The notes: generated from the sequence alone by a model not told the origin. A stretch of 64,000 nt of DNA from an uncultured Lachnobacterium sp. (GCA_900550545.1 URSS01000007.1:24594-88593); one strand, 5' to 3'; counted from the stretch's first letter, positions 43,276-51,766 are shown. A program made the numbers and translations.

Positions 43276-44778
43276 ATGGATAACAACTATTACAATAATA
43301 TGAATGAGAATAATACAAACCAGAACAATATGAATCAGAACAACACAACAGGCACACCAACAGGAAGTGCATACGGAACAAATTCCGGCAGTGCATACGG
43401 CACGAACACAAGCCAGGGAAATGCGTATGGAACAAACACCAATCAGGGAAGTGCTTACGGCACAGCATATAACCCGTACAATGGTCAGCAGAATTCTTAC
43501 AATCCATACCAGCAGCCAAACATGGGCAAGAAACCAAAGAAAGTTAAAAAGAGTGGCGGGTTTGGAAAAACACTTGGTAAATGTGCAGCCATTGCAGTTA
43601 TCTTTGGCCTGGTAGCAGGCGGTACTTTTACCGGAACAAGCTATATCGGAACTAAGGCACTTGGAATTGAAAGCTCCGCAAAGGCTGGAAATGATTCTTC
43701 CGAATCTTCTGCTAAGAAGAGTGACAGCAACAGTGGCAAGAGTGTACAGCAGACCTCTACCGGAAGTGCGACAGATCTGTCCGATGTATCTGCGATTGCA
43801 AAAGAGGCGATGCCAAGTATTGTAGCAATTACAAACACCGGAAAAGTATCTTATCAGACAATGTGGGGCATTCAGGAAAAAGACAGTGAGAGCTGTGGTT
43901 CCGGTATTATCATAAAGCAGGATGACAAGTATCTTTATATAGCAACAAATAATCATGTAGTTGCGGATGCCGAATCGCTTACTGTACAGTTCTGTGATGA
44001 CAAAACGGTAAGCTGTGAAGTAAAAGGAACGGATTCCGCAGATGATCTGGCAGTTGTCAAAGTTGCATTAAAGAGTATCGATTCGGACACATTAAGTGCA
44101 ATTAAGGTTGCAACAATTTCCGAGGACTCTGACAGCCTTGAAGTTGGTCAGGGAGTTATCGCCATCGGTAATGCACTTGGTTATGGACAGTCTGTCACAA
44201 ATGGAATTATCAGTGCATTAGGTCGTACCGTAACGGTTCAGGACGAGCAGACCGGAGAGACCATTGTAAACAACAACATGATTCAGACAAATGCCGCAAT
44301 CAACCCTGGAAACAGTGGTGGTGCATTATTGAATGCACAGGGTGAGGTCATCGGTATCAACTCTGCAAAATATTCTGATACAAGCGTTGAAGGATTTGGA
44401 TATGCAATTCCAATGTCCGATGCAATGCCAATTATTGAGCAGCTGATCACAAAAGAAAAAGTGGATCAGGCACAGAGCGCGTTCCTCGGAATCCAGGGAC
44501 AGGACATCTCTTCTGACATCGCTTCTGCATATAACATGCCGGAAGGTGTCTATGTATATCAGGTAGTAGAAGGTTCCGCAGCAGAGAAGGCTGGTATCCG
44601 TCAGGGAGATATCATTACTGCAATCGATGGAAAGACAGTAACGAGCATGTCACAGCTGAAAGAAAACTTAGCTTACTACAAGGCCGGCGATAAAGGAAAA
44701 GTCACATTCCAGAGATTAGGTGACGGTTATAAGGAGAAGACCGTAGAAGTTACTTTTGATGCTCAGTCAGGCAACTAA
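43276..44778 (+). CDS. htrA: HtrA/DegP-like serine protease with PDZ domain
   Basis: A 500-residue envelope quality-control protease. The cytoplasmic N-terminus (about 1-95) is Asn/Gly/Thr-rich with tandem SAYGTN repeats, then a basic stretch and one transmembrane helix (about 106-125). The trypsin-like domain has His227 (NNHVV), Asp257 (DDLAVVKV) and Ser347 (PGNSGG). One PDZ domain lies at about 400-490. AAAGGAG precedes the start. Intergenic T- and A-rich sequence upstream has no promoter I can call. Confidence 0.93.
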   Translation: MDNNYYNNMNENNTNQNNMNQNNTTGTPTGSAYGTNSGSAYGTNTSQGNAYGTNTNQGSAYGTAYNPYNGQQNSYNPYQQPNMGKKPKKVKKSGGFGKTLGKCAAIAVIFGLVAGGTFTGTSYIGTKALGIESSAKAGNDSSESSAKKSDSNSGKSVQQTSTGSATDLSDVSAIAKEAMPSIVAITNTGKVSYQTMWGIQEKDSESCGSGIIIKQDDKYLYIATNNHVVADAESLTVQFCDDKTVSCEVKGTDSADDLAVVKVALKSIDSDTLSAIKVATISEDSDSLEVGQGVIAIGNALGYGQSVTNGIISALGRTVTVQDEQTGETIVNNNMIQTNAAINPGNSGGALLNAQGEVIGINSAKYSDTSVEGFGYAIPMSDAMPIIEQLITKEKVDQAQSAFLGIQGQDISSDIASAYNMPEGVYVYQVVEGSAAEKAGIRQGDIITAIDGKTVTSMSQLKENLAYYKAGDKGKVTFQRLGDGYKEKTVEVTFDAQSGN

Positions 44779-44807
44779 TAGACAAATTTCATAAAATGCG
44801 ATATAAT
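44779..44807 (+). promoter_or_regulatory. Promoter for gtrA, overlapping the htrA terminator
   Basis: TAGACA (44779-44784), a 17-base spacer and TATAAT (44802-44807). The last base is the first base of the terminator stem, so transcripts would begin inside the left arm. Confidence 0.55.
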
Positions 44808-44835
44808 AGATTGTCCGAAAGGACAATCTATTTTT
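44807..44835 (+). terminator. Intrinsic terminator after htrA
   Basis: Perfect 10-bp stem (TAGATTGTCC / GGACAATCTA) with a GAAA tetraloop and five T. Confidence 0.88.
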
Positions 44836-44849
44836 CGCAGGAGTCAATG

Positions 44850-45248
44850 ATGAAAAGAGTGAAAAAACTGTTATTGCAGTTTTGTAAATTCGGATTGGTC
44901 GGGACGCTTTGCTTTTGCATTGATTATGGACTTATGATATTGCTGACAGAACGTATGGGGCTTCATTATTTTACATCCTCCGCAATATCATTTACGGTAT
45001 CCGTTGTGGTAAATTATATACTGAGTATGCGGTTTGTGTTCAACGGCAAGGATGATTTAAGCAAGTTCCAGGAGATGGCGATTTTTGTGGCATTGAGTCT
45101 TGTGGGACTGGCACTCAACCAGATGATCATGTGGATTGCTGTGGAATTATTTAGAATATTTTATGCTGTGGCGAAAATATTATCTACCATGTTAGTCACA
45201 ACTTATAATTTTATTTCACGAAAATTATTTCTTGAAGCAGAAGATTAA
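44850..45248 (+). CDS. GtrA-family membrane protein
   Basis: A 132-residue protein with four transmembrane helices, the standard size for GtrA. Members are thought to help move lipid-linked sugars (undecaprenyl-phosphate-glucose in phage systems) across the membrane. The family pattern FCKFGLVGTLCFCIDYGL and NYILSMRFVF is visible. ATG 44850 lies six bases from AGGAG; ATG 44847 is only three away. No cognate glycosyltransferase is adjacent. Confidence 0.88.
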   Translation: MKRVKKLLLQFCKFGLVGTLCFCIDYGLMILLTERMGLHYFTSSAISFTVSVVVNYILSMRFVFNGKDDLSKFQEMAIFVALSLVGLALNQMIMWIAVELFRIFYAVAKILSTMLVTTYNFISRKLFLEAED

Positions 45249-45352
45249 ATGTGTGAGGTTTTAAAGAAAACCTCACATATAGCGTCAGCTCTCGCCGAAG
45301 GCGACTTTCAATGAGCTGATGTTCAAAATGTGTGAGGAATAAGAAGGAGGAT
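45249..45352 (+). promoter_or_regulatory. Structured leader before carbamate kinase
   Basis: A 10-bp hairpin (GTGAGGTTTT, 45255-45264, with AAAACCTCAC, 45269-45278) is followed by a two-part hairpin (TCAGCTC...GAGCTGA enclosing TCGCC-GAA-GGCGA). The sequence AAATGTGTGAGG occurs twice, at 45249-45260 and 45326-45337 close to the AGGAGG site, so the middle CCTCACAT (45273-45280) can pair with either copy. No T-run follows the first hairpin. Could control gtrA termination or kinase translation. Confidence 0.45.
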
Positions 45353-45354
45353 AT

Positions 45355-46287
45355 ATGAAGAAAAAAAGAATTGTAATTGCATTGGGGCATGAAGCGTTAG
45401 GAAGTACATTACCGGAGCAGCAGAAGGCTGCTGCACGTACAGCAAAGGCAGTGGCTGATTTTATCCGTGAGGATTATCAGGTGGTTATCACACACAGTAA
45501 TGGACCACAGGTTGGTATGATCCATACCGCTATGAATGAATTCTGCCGCCTTTATCCGGAATATACGGCGACACCGACTTCTGTATGTTCTGCTATGAGT
45601 CAGGGATATATCGGATACGATTTACAGAATGCAATCCGTACAGAATTATTAAACCGTGGCATTTACAAGACCGTGTCTACTGTATTGACACAGGTGATTG
45701 TTGATCCATATGACGAGGCTTTTTACCATCCGACAAAAGTCATCGGACGTGTGATGACAAAGGAAGAGGCTGAGGAAGAAGAGAAAAAAGGCAACCATGT
45801 TGTGGAAGTCGCAGATGGATTCCGCAGAGTTGTCGCAGCTCCAAAGCCAATGGATATCGTTGAGATTGACGCAATCTCAGCACTTTCAGATGCGGATCAG
45901 GTAGTGATCGCCTGTGGTGGCGGCGGTATTCCGGTACTTGCCCAGAATAATAAATTGCAGGGTGCGAGTGCAGTCATTGAGAAGGATCTTGCAGCAGGAA
46001 AGCTTGCAGAGAAACTGGATGCAGACATGCTTGTCATTCTTACCAGTGTGGACAAAGTCTGCCTGAACTTTGGCAAGGAGGACGAGACAAAGTTAGATAC
46101 TCTTTCTGTTGCGGATGCAAAGAAATATCTTGCTGAGGGACAGTTCGAGGAAGGAACGATGGCACCAAAGATCGAGGCTGCAATTGATTTCATAGGGGAA
46201 TCTGCAATCCGTTCCGTACTGATTACAAAATTAAATAAAGATGATGCAGAGATTTCCGGAGGAATGGGAACTCTGATCAAGAAATAA
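45355..46287 (+). CDS. arcC: Carbamate kinase-family protein, variant active-site loop
   Basis: A 310-residue amino-acid-kinase-fold enzyme of normal carbamate kinase length; members convert carbamoyl phosphate and ADP to ATP, ammonia and CO2. Conserved parts include SNGPQVG, SQGYIGYDL, TVLTQVIVDP, ACGGGGIPV and MAPKIEAAI. The usual N-terminal GGNA loop reads GHEA (11-14), and the HGNGPQ motif reads HSNGPQ. No arcA, argF or allantoin genes lie nearby. The family assignment is firm; the exact substrate is less so. AAGGAGG precedes the start. Confidence 0.85.
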   Translation: MKKKRIVIALGHEALGSTLPEQQKAAARTAKAVADFIREDYQVVITHSNGPQVGMIHTAMNEFCRLYPEYTATPTSVCSAMSQGYIGYDLQNAIRTELLNRGIYKTVSTVLTQVIVDPYDEAFYHPTKVIGRVMTKEEAEEEEKKGNHVVEVADGFRRVVAAPKPMDIVEIDAISALSDADQVVIACGGGGIPVLAQNNKLQGASAVIEKDLAAGKLAEKLDADMLVILTSVDKVCLNFGKEDETKLDTLSVADAKKYLAEGQFEEGTMAPKIEAAIDFIGESAIRSVLITKLNKDDAEISGGMGTLIKK

Positions 46288-46301
46288 AATATGTTATATG
46301 G

Positions 46302-46336
46302 CAAGCAGGGTCCATCCGGGTCCTGCTTGTATCGTT
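46302..46336 (+). terminator. Probable terminator after carbamate kinase
   Basis: CAAGCAGGG...TCCTGCTTG stem with an 10-base loop that can fold further (GTCC/GGGT), then TATCGTTT, a poor T-tract. Confidence 0.55.
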
Positions 46337-46355
46337 TAGAGAGTGAGGAAAGAAG

Positions 46356-48167
46356 ATGGAAGAAAAGGCATTGCGCAAGCGTCAGGATATTCCGGATGCG
46401 TACAAGTGGAAACTTACCGATCTGTTTGCCACAGACGAACTCTGGGAGAAAGATGTAGACGTGGTATATGCACTGGCAGAAGAGATTGCGGCATATAAAG
46501 GAACACTTGGAACATCTGCTCAGCGTTTGCTTTCCTATTTTGAAAAAATGGATGAGTTGGATGAACATCTGACCCGTGTGTATGTGTATGCGAATGAAAG
46601 CTATCATCAGGATACTGCGGATGCAAAATATCAGGGATATGCGGCCAAGGCGGATTCTGTCCGGGTGGCAGCAGCATCTTCCATAAGTTTTGCAGAACCG
46701 GAAATCCTTGCAATTTCGGAGGATGATCTGAATCGCTTTTATACAGAGGAACCAATGCTCGAAATGTACCGGCGCAAAATCGAAGTAATCCAGCGCGAAA
46801 AAGAACATACATTATCTGCTGCAGAAGAAAATATTCTTGCACAGGTCGGGGAGATTGCCGTAGGCCCGCAGAATATCTATTCGATGTTCAATAATGCAGA
46901 TATTAAATTTCCGTCTGTTCGTGATGTAGAAGGTAACCGGATTACAATTACACATGGAAATTTCATTAAATTTATGAATGATAAGGATCGCAGTCTTCGA
47001 AAAGAAGTGTTCCGTGCGGTTTACAACACGTATGCAAAATGGGGAAATACGGTTGCGTCCATTTTTGTTAGTAATCTGAAACAGGAGAGTTTTTATGCAA
47101 AAATGCGCAAGTATCCGAGTGTGCGTGCTATGCATTTGAGCAATGGAAATATTCCGGAGTCGGTATATGACAATCTGATAGAGGCAGTACACAGACATCT
47201 TCCGGCCATGCATCGGTATATGGCACTTCGAAAGAAGATCCTTGGTGTGGAGCATTTGCACATGTATGATCTTTATGTGCCTCTGGTAAAAGATGTCGAA
47301 CAGAAATATACCTATGAAGAAGCAAAAGAGACAGTGGTCAAAGCACTTGCACCGATGGGAGAAGAATACGTTTCTATACTGAAAGAAGGGTTCGACAATG
47401 GATGGATCGATGTATATGAGAATGAGAACAAAAGAAGCGGTGCATATTCGTGGGCGGCATATGGCACACATCCATATGTGCTTTTGAACCAGCAGGATGA
47501 TCTGGAGAGTGTATTTACATTGGCACATGAGATGGGGCATGCCATTCATTCTTATTATTCCAATAAGACACAGCCGATTACGTATGCGGATTATCTGATC
47601 TTTGTTGCGGAGGTTGCATCGACCTGTAACGAGTCTCTGCTGAATCATTATCTTCTGGAAACGGAGACAGATGCGCAGAAGAAGACGTATATATTGAATC
47701 ATTATCTGGAAGCTTTCCGTACGACCCTGTTCCGTCAGACAATGTTTGCAGAATTTGAGCAGATCGTACATGCAAAGGTTGCAGAAGGGGAATCTCTGAC
47801 GATGGAGTCACTGAATCAGATTTATCACGATTTGAATGTGTTATATTATGGACCGGATATGGTCATTGATCCGGAGATTGATTATGAGTGGATGCGTATC
47901 CCTCATTTTTACACAGCGTTCTATGTCTATCAGTATGCGACCGGATATTCTGCTGCGGTGGCTTTTTCCAAGAAGATTCTTGAAGAAGGAAAGCCGGCGG
48001 TTGACCGTTATGTCAATAACTTTCTGTGTGGAGGGTGTTCGAAAGATCCAATCGATCTGCTGGCGGCAGCAGGCGTCGATATGAGTACACCGCAGCCGGT
48101 GGAGGATGCACTTACAGTATTTGAAGAGTATCTGGAACAGTTTACCGAACAGATGAACACAAAATAA
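46356..48167 (+). CDS. pepF: Oligoendopeptidase F
   Basis: A 603-residue cytoplasmic M3-family zinc peptidase that degrades short peptides. The zinc motif HEMGH lies at 391-395, followed by the third-ligand glutamate region (VAEVASTCNE). Length and ends match PepF. It is 24 bases upstream of luxS and probably the first gene of pepF-luxS-mtnN. Confidence 0.95.
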   Translation: MEEKALRKRQDIPDAYKWKLTDLFATDELWEKDVDVVYALAEEIAAYKGTLGTSAQRLLSYFEKMDELDEHLTRVYVYANESYHQDTADAKYQGYAAKADSVRVAAASSISFAEPEILAISEDDLNRFYTEEPMLEMYRRKIEVIQREKEHTLSAAEENILAQVGEIAVGPQNIYSMFNNADIKFPSVRDVEGNRITITHGNFIKFMNDKDRSLRKEVFRAVYNTYAKWGNTVASIFVSNLKQESFYAKMRKYPSVRAMHLSNGNIPESVYDNLIEAVHRHLPAMHRYMALRKKILGVEHLHMYDLYVPLVKDVEQKYTYEEAKETVVKALAPMGEEYVSILKEGFDNGWIDVYENENKRSGAYSWAAYGTHPYVLLNQQDDLESVFTLAHEMGHAIHSYYSNKTQPITYADYLIFVAEVASTCNESLLNHYLLETETDAQKKTYILNHYLEAFRTTLFRQTMFAEFEQIVHAKVAEGESLTMESLNQIYHDLNVLYYGPDMVIDPEIDYEWMRIPHFYTAFYVYQYATGYSAAVAFSKKILEEGKPAVDRYVNNFLCGGCSKDPIDLLAAAGVDMSTPQPVEDALTVFEEYLEQFTEQMNTK

Positions 48168-48191
48168 AAGTTGAAATAAAAGGAGAAACAA

Positions 48192-48653
48192 ATGGACAGA
48201 ATCAAAAGTTTTACCATCAATCATGATGTTCTTGTGCCGGGATTTTATATTTCAAGGGAAGACGGGGATGTCATCACCTATGACCTGCGCACACGCAAAC
48301 CGAATGCAGGAGATTATATGGACAATGCAACGATGCATTCTCTGGAGCATATGTTTGCCACCTATATCCGAAACTCAGCGATGAGCGATGATGTGATTTA
48401 TTTTGGACCAATGGGATGCCAGACGGGCTTTTATCTTCTCGTCCGGAACAATCAGAGTCCGAAAGCTGTATTTGAGATGACAAAGCAGGTACTGCAGCAG
48501 ACTATTGACCATGAGGGACCGGTATTTGGGGCTTCTGCAGCTGAATGTGGTCACTATGAGAACCTTTCCCTTGAGGCAGCGCGCATTGAGGCAAAGAAGT
48601 ATTTAGAGGCTTTGAAGGAACAGACAAATATGGAATTTACTTATCCACAGTAA
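48192..48653 (+). CDS. luxS: S-ribosylhomocysteine lyase LuxS
   Basis: A 153-residue metalloenzyme that cuts S-ribosylhomocysteine to homocysteine and the autoinducer-2 precursor DPD. Metal ligands are His49 and His53 (HSLEH) and Cys119 (ECGH); the catalytic Cys is in GCQTGFY. AAAAGGAG precedes the start. The next gene makes its substrate, giving the full two-step activated-methyl recycling route. Confidence 0.96.
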   Translation: MDRIKSFTINHDVLVPGFYISREDGDVITYDLRTRKPNAGDYMDNATMHSLEHMFATYIRNSAMSDDVIYFGPMGCQTGFYLLVRNNQSPKAVFEMTKQVLQQTIDHEGPVFGASAAECGHYENLSLEAARIEAKKYLEALKEQTNMEFTYPQ

Positions 48654-48675
48654 ACGAAAAGGAGTAGAAATACAG

Positions 48676-49374
48676 ATGAAAATTGGTGTAATTGGTGCAA
48701 TGCAGATGGAAGTGGATACTTTAAAAGAATCCATGGAAAATATTCAGACAGAGGTATATTCCGGTGTGACATATGTCAGCGGAACGATTGCAGGAAAAGA
48801 GGTCGTAGCTGCAGTATGTGGTATCGGAAAGGTATTTGCGGCCATCTGTGCGGAGGCAATGATCTTAAAATATAATGTAGACTGTGTGATCAATATCGGT
48901 GTGGGCGGTACCTTGTGCAAGGAACTTGGTGTCATGGATGTGGCTGTGGCAGATCAGGTTGTACAACACGATATGAACACTTCCGCTTTGGGAGATCCAA
49001 TCGGTCTGTTGTCCGGACTGGATCAGATTTTTCTGCCGAGTGATGATAAGATGAGAAAATTGCTGTGTGAATGCCTGATGGAAAAAGGCATCAAATACAA
49101 AGTCGGTACGATTGCGACCGGTGATCTCTTTATTCATAAGCCAACCCAGAAAGCGTTGCTGCATGAGCGTTTCAATGCGATTGCATGTGAGATGGAAGGT
49201 GGAAGTATCGGACATGTATGCTATGTGAATGAAGTGCCGTTTGCAATCCTTCGTTCTATTTCCGATGGAGAGGGCGGAGCGATGGATTACCAGACATTTG
49301 CAGAAAAAGCTGCGTTGCAGTCGATTGAAGTTGTCGTAGATTTTATCGAAAAATCCGACGAATTAAATATGTAA
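48676..49374 (+). CDS. mtnN: 5'-methylthioadenosine / S-adenosylhomocysteine nucleosidase
   Basis: A 232-residue nucleosidase that removes adenine from S-adenosylhomocysteine, methylthioadenosine and 5'-deoxyadenosine. Glu12 (GAMQMEV), the CEMEGG purine/ribose segment and the catalytic Asp in SISDGEGG are all present. It works directly before LuxS in the pathway. AAAGGAG precedes the start; a terminator follows. Confidence 0.95.
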   Translation: MKIGVIGAMQMEVDTLKESMENIQTEVYSGVTYVSGTIAGKEVVAAVCGIGKVFAAICAEAMILKYNVDCVINIGVGGTLCKELGVMDVAVADQVVQHDMNTSALGDPIGLLSGLDQIFLPSDDKMRKLLCECLMEKGIKYKVGTIATGDLFIHKPTQKALLHERFNAIACEMEGGSIGHVCYVNEVPFAILRSISDGEGGAMDYQTFAEKAALQSIEVVVDFIEKSDELNM

Positions 49375-49405
49375 AGCGAATTGCTGTAAGTTTATAGCTG
49401 CGTAG

Positions 49406-49438
49406 TGGGATGTGATTTGTCACATCCCATTATTTTTA
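49406..49438 (+). terminator. Intrinsic terminator after mtnN
   Basis: Perfect 10-bp stem (TGGGATGTGA / TCACATCCCA), TTTG loop, T-rich tail. The rest of the gap to 49589 shows nothing else I can support. Confidence 0.88.
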
Positions 49439-49589
49439 TCTGTTATTTCATCTATTCCGGGAAAAGCAATTAAAGATGCTAACTTATGTTCTGGATGGAA
49501 AAACTACAATTACAATTGAATAATCAAAAATAGTTTTAAAATCAGGAAAGACAGAATATACTCTACAAAGAAAGTTTTATGGAGTATAT

Positions 49590-50405
49590 ATGTCAAAAAC
49601 AATACATAAAAAACAAAAAGGAGAGTCAGGGCAACGAACCGGGTATGGAATTCTTGCCGTGGCTCTTTTTGTCTGCCTGATGGCAGTTTCCTATAAGGCA
49701 ACCCGTGCGGTAGTTACAAGTGCAAAAGTGGGAGACCGGGAACTGCCAATCTATTGTGTGGACACAACGGAAAAGAAAGTGGCGCTCAGCTTTGATGCCG
49801 CCTGGGGAGCGGAAGATTTTCCACGCATTATGGATACACTTGATAAACATAAGGTAAAGGTGACATTTTTTATGACGGGCGGATGGGTTACGGACAATCC
49901 GGATTGTGTGAAAGAATTGGTAAAGCGCGGGCATGATCTGGGCAATCACAGTGAGCATCATTATGATATGACGACCATTTCACAGTCGGAAAAGGAAAGC
50001 GAGTTAAAGGGCGTGCATGACAAAGTGAAGGAACTTACAGGATATGAGATGTTTCTCTTCCGGCCACCATACGGGGCATATGACAATGAGGTAATTAAGA
50101 CAGCATATGCACTCAATTATTATCCAATCCAATGGTCCGTCGACAGTCTGGACTGGAAAGATTACGGTGTGGATTCGATCATTGACACCGTATGTAACCA
50201 CAAGGCACTTGGACCGGGAGCTATCATTCTCTGCCATAATGGAGCAAAATACACGGCAGATGCTTTGGACACCATGCTGACGAATCTAGAAGACCAGGGG
50301 TATACGATTGTACCGATTTCGGAGTTGATTATGAGGAAGAATTATCATATGGATGCGACCGGAAAACAGATTGCGGATGAGAGGGGAAAGACAACAGAAC
50401 AATAA
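49590..50405 (+). CDS. Polysaccharide deacetylase (NodB domain, PdaB-like)
   Basis: A 271-residue membrane-anchored enzyme with an N-terminal helix (about 18-37) and a NodB domain. Motifs: SFDAAWG (catalytic and metal Asp), GNHSEHH (metal histidines), FRPPYGAYD and the late LCHN segment. It removes N-acetyl groups from extracellular glycans such as peptidoglycan. SFDAAWG is the form seen in PdaB-type proteins of spore formers. Monocistronic in appearance. Confidence 0.88.
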   Translation: MSKTIHKKQKGESGQRTGYGILAVALFVCLMAVSYKATRAVVTSAKVGDRELPIYCVDTTEKKVALSFDAAWGAEDFPRIMDTLDKHKVKVTFFMTGGWVTDNPDCVKELVKRGHDLGNHSEHHYDMTTISQSEKESELKGVHDKVKELTGYEMFLFRPPYGAYDNEVIKTAYALNYYPIQWSVDSLDWKDYGVDSIIDTVCNHKALGPGAIILCHNGAKYTADALDTMLTNLEDQGYTIVPISELIMRKNYHMDATGKQIADERGKTTEQ

Positions 50406-50445
50406 TAGAAACTAAAGATGCACGATGTGGTAAGCAAAGTCATAA

Positions 50446-50474
50446 TTGACATCTTATAGTAATGAGTATATTAT
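50446..50474 (+). promoter_or_regulatory. Promoter P1 of the Ig-like surface-protein module
   Basis: TTGACA (50446-50451), 17-base spacer TCTTATAGTAATGAGTA and TATTAT (50469-50474). Its spacer matches P3 (53150-53166) at 14 of 17 positions. It is followed by the inverted repeat TATAATATA-AAA-TATATTATA and one further direct repeat before AAAGGAGG. Confidence 0.65.
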
Positions 50475-50523
50475 AATATAAAATATATTATAAAATATAT
50501 TATACTTAAAGGAGGATATAAAT

Positions 50524-51435
50524 ATGTTCGAGAAAACAAAAGGAAAAGTTCTGGCAGTTGTAATGGCAGCTGCCATGGCAATGACTGTGTTGCCAACAGG
50601 TGTGGTAGAGGCAAATGCTGCTCAGGCAAACAAAGTATTAGAGACAAACGTTGATTTCAAGAAAAATTTTCAGTCAGGGGATGAGTCTCACGTATCTCTT
50701 GGATTTTATCTTGCAAATGAGGAAACGGATGTTACATTTGGAAAAACTTATGAGGTGCAGACAAAGATATATGTTCCGGCACAGTATTTTGATAAGGGTG
50801 GAAGCCTTTGGGTAGATCCAAGTCTCTCTTTCTGGACAGGAGATGATTGGCAGACAGAGTCTGGCTATGCTGAGAATGGAATGTCCTATGACAAAAAATC
50901 AGAAGGCGTTACAAAGACAGGGGATTTTTATGTAGTAGACGCAAAGATTCCGCTGGAAACTTGTTATGATGAAAGCGGGGAAAATAAGATTGATTTTCCA
51001 ACAGGAAGTGGACAAATCTCAACAGATCTTTGGGTTACGGGCGAAAATGCAGCATATAAGGGAAGCATTTATTTTGACGATGCAGCACTTGTTGTAGATG
51101 GAAATGTATTGTTATCGAATGATTTTGAAAGTGGTAAAGTAAATGCATGTACTTATACTATGAATCAGAGTGAGAAAAAACACACACCAAAGGTTGTTGG
51201 TTTTACAGGAAAAGCACTCGATGTTGCAAAGAAAACATTGACAATCAAGGCAGGAAAGAAAGCTACTATTAAAGCAGCAACGATGCCAAATTCAAAAGTT
51301 ACATACAAGACCTCTAATAAGAAGGTTGCAACTGTAACCAATAAAGGCGTTGTAAAAGGAGTAAAGAAGGGTAAAGCGGTTATTACTGTAAAGGCAAATG
51401 GAAAAACTGTAAAGGTTAAAATTACTGTAAAATAA
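50524..51435 (+). CDS. Secreted protein with C-terminal Ig-like domain
   Basis: A 303-residue secreted protein. Signal peptide with hydrophobic core about 9-27 and cleavage near ANA-AQ. Residues about 38-220 form a beta-rich domain resembling a carbohydrate-binding jelly roll (YFDDAALVVDG near its end), but no catalytic motif. Residues about 228-303 are a Big_2 domain with TSNKKVATVTNKGVVKGVKK. Transcribed from P1 with an AAAGGAGG site, and closed by a two-way terminator. Confidence 0.8.
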   Translation: MFEKTKGKVLAVVMAAAMAMTVLPTGVVEANAAQANKVLETNVDFKKNFQSGDESHVSLGFYLANEETDVTFGKTYEVQTKIYVPAQYFDKGGSLWVDPSLSFWTGDDWQTESGYAENGMSYDKKSEGVTKTGDFYVVDAKIPLETCYDESGENKIDFPTGSGQISTDLWVTGENAAYKGSIYFDDAALVVDGNVLLSNDFESGKVNACTYTMNQSEKKHTPKVVGFTGKALDVAKKTLTIKAGKKATIKAATMPNSKVTYKTSNKKVATVTNKGVVKGVKKGKAVITVKANGKTVKVKITVK

Positions 51436-51443
51436 TGCAGAGT

Positions 51444-51478
51444 AAAAAGCGATGTGTTTTTGTGGCACATCGCTTTTT
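51444..51478. terminator. Bidirectional terminator
   Basis: A 13-bp stem, AAAAAGCGATGTG with CACATCGCTTTTT, whose ends give T-runs on both strands. It serves the + gene at 50524 and the convergent minus-strand gene at 51485-51655. Confidence 0.9.
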
Positions 51479-51484
51479 ATAATA

Positions 51485-51655
51485 TCAGTTGGAAGATTCC
51501 ATATCTCCTAAAGCATATTCGATACACTGAATGACAACTTTATTGAATGACATATTGTTATCATTGGCCAAAGACTGTACTTGTTCGATAAGATCTTTGG
51601 GAAGACGAAGAGATTTATTTTCATATTCTACGTAATCTGCTTTTAATTTAAACAT
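51485..51655 (-). CDS. Small ribbon-helix-helix DNA-binding protein
   Basis: A 56-residue protein. A short tail leads to a beta strand (NKSLRLPKDLI) and two helices (IEQVQSLANDNN and SFNKVVIQCIEYAL), the Arc/MetJ/CopG ribbon-helix-helix pattern; such proteins bind DNA as dimers and are usually repressors. The AAAGGGGTG site precedes ATG by ten bases on the minus strand. It is the only minus-strand gene, divergent from the gene at 51801 and embedded among three genes with near-identical promoters, so it is the natural candidate regulator. Too short for most gene finders. Confidence 0.75.
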   Translation of the reverse strand: MFKLKADYVEYENKSLRLPKDLIEQVQSLANDNNMSFNKVVIQCIEYALGDMESSN

Positions 51656-51737
51656 ATATTATAACACCCCTTTTCTTCTATTTTAATATAGTTTCGCATG
51701 GTAGGATATATGATAAAACGAACATTAATTAGTCTAA

Positions 51738-51766
51738 TTGACATGTTATAAAATATGACATAATAT
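51738..51766 (+). promoter_or_regulatory. Promoter P2 of the Ig-like surface-protein module
   Basis: TTGACA (51738-51743), 17-base spacer TGTTATAAAATATGACA, TAATAT (51761-51766). TGACAT recurs within the spacer/-10 region (51739 and 51756), and an ATATAT-centred palindrome follows. It lies in the divergent gap shared with the RHH gene. Confidence 0.65.

Noticed and set aside
43144..43956. A 270-codon antisense frame across the htrA start
   Set aside because: Composition (Val, Cys, Ile-rich) mirrors the Asn/Gly-rich repeat on the coding strand; htrA is certain by its catalytic triad.
45355..46287. Arginine deiminase pathway operon
   Set aside because: Only the carbamate kinase-like gene is present; no arcA, arcB or arcD is adjacent.
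46812..47771. A 319-codon open frame antisense to pepF
   Set aside because: It is fully within pepF on the other strand, rich in Ile, Cys and His with no domain, and has no ribosome site. It is a by-product of pepF codon use.
49477..49524. Tiny frame MLTYVLDGKTTITIE before the deacetylase gene
   Set aside because: Fifteen codons without a ribosome site; not supportable as a gene.
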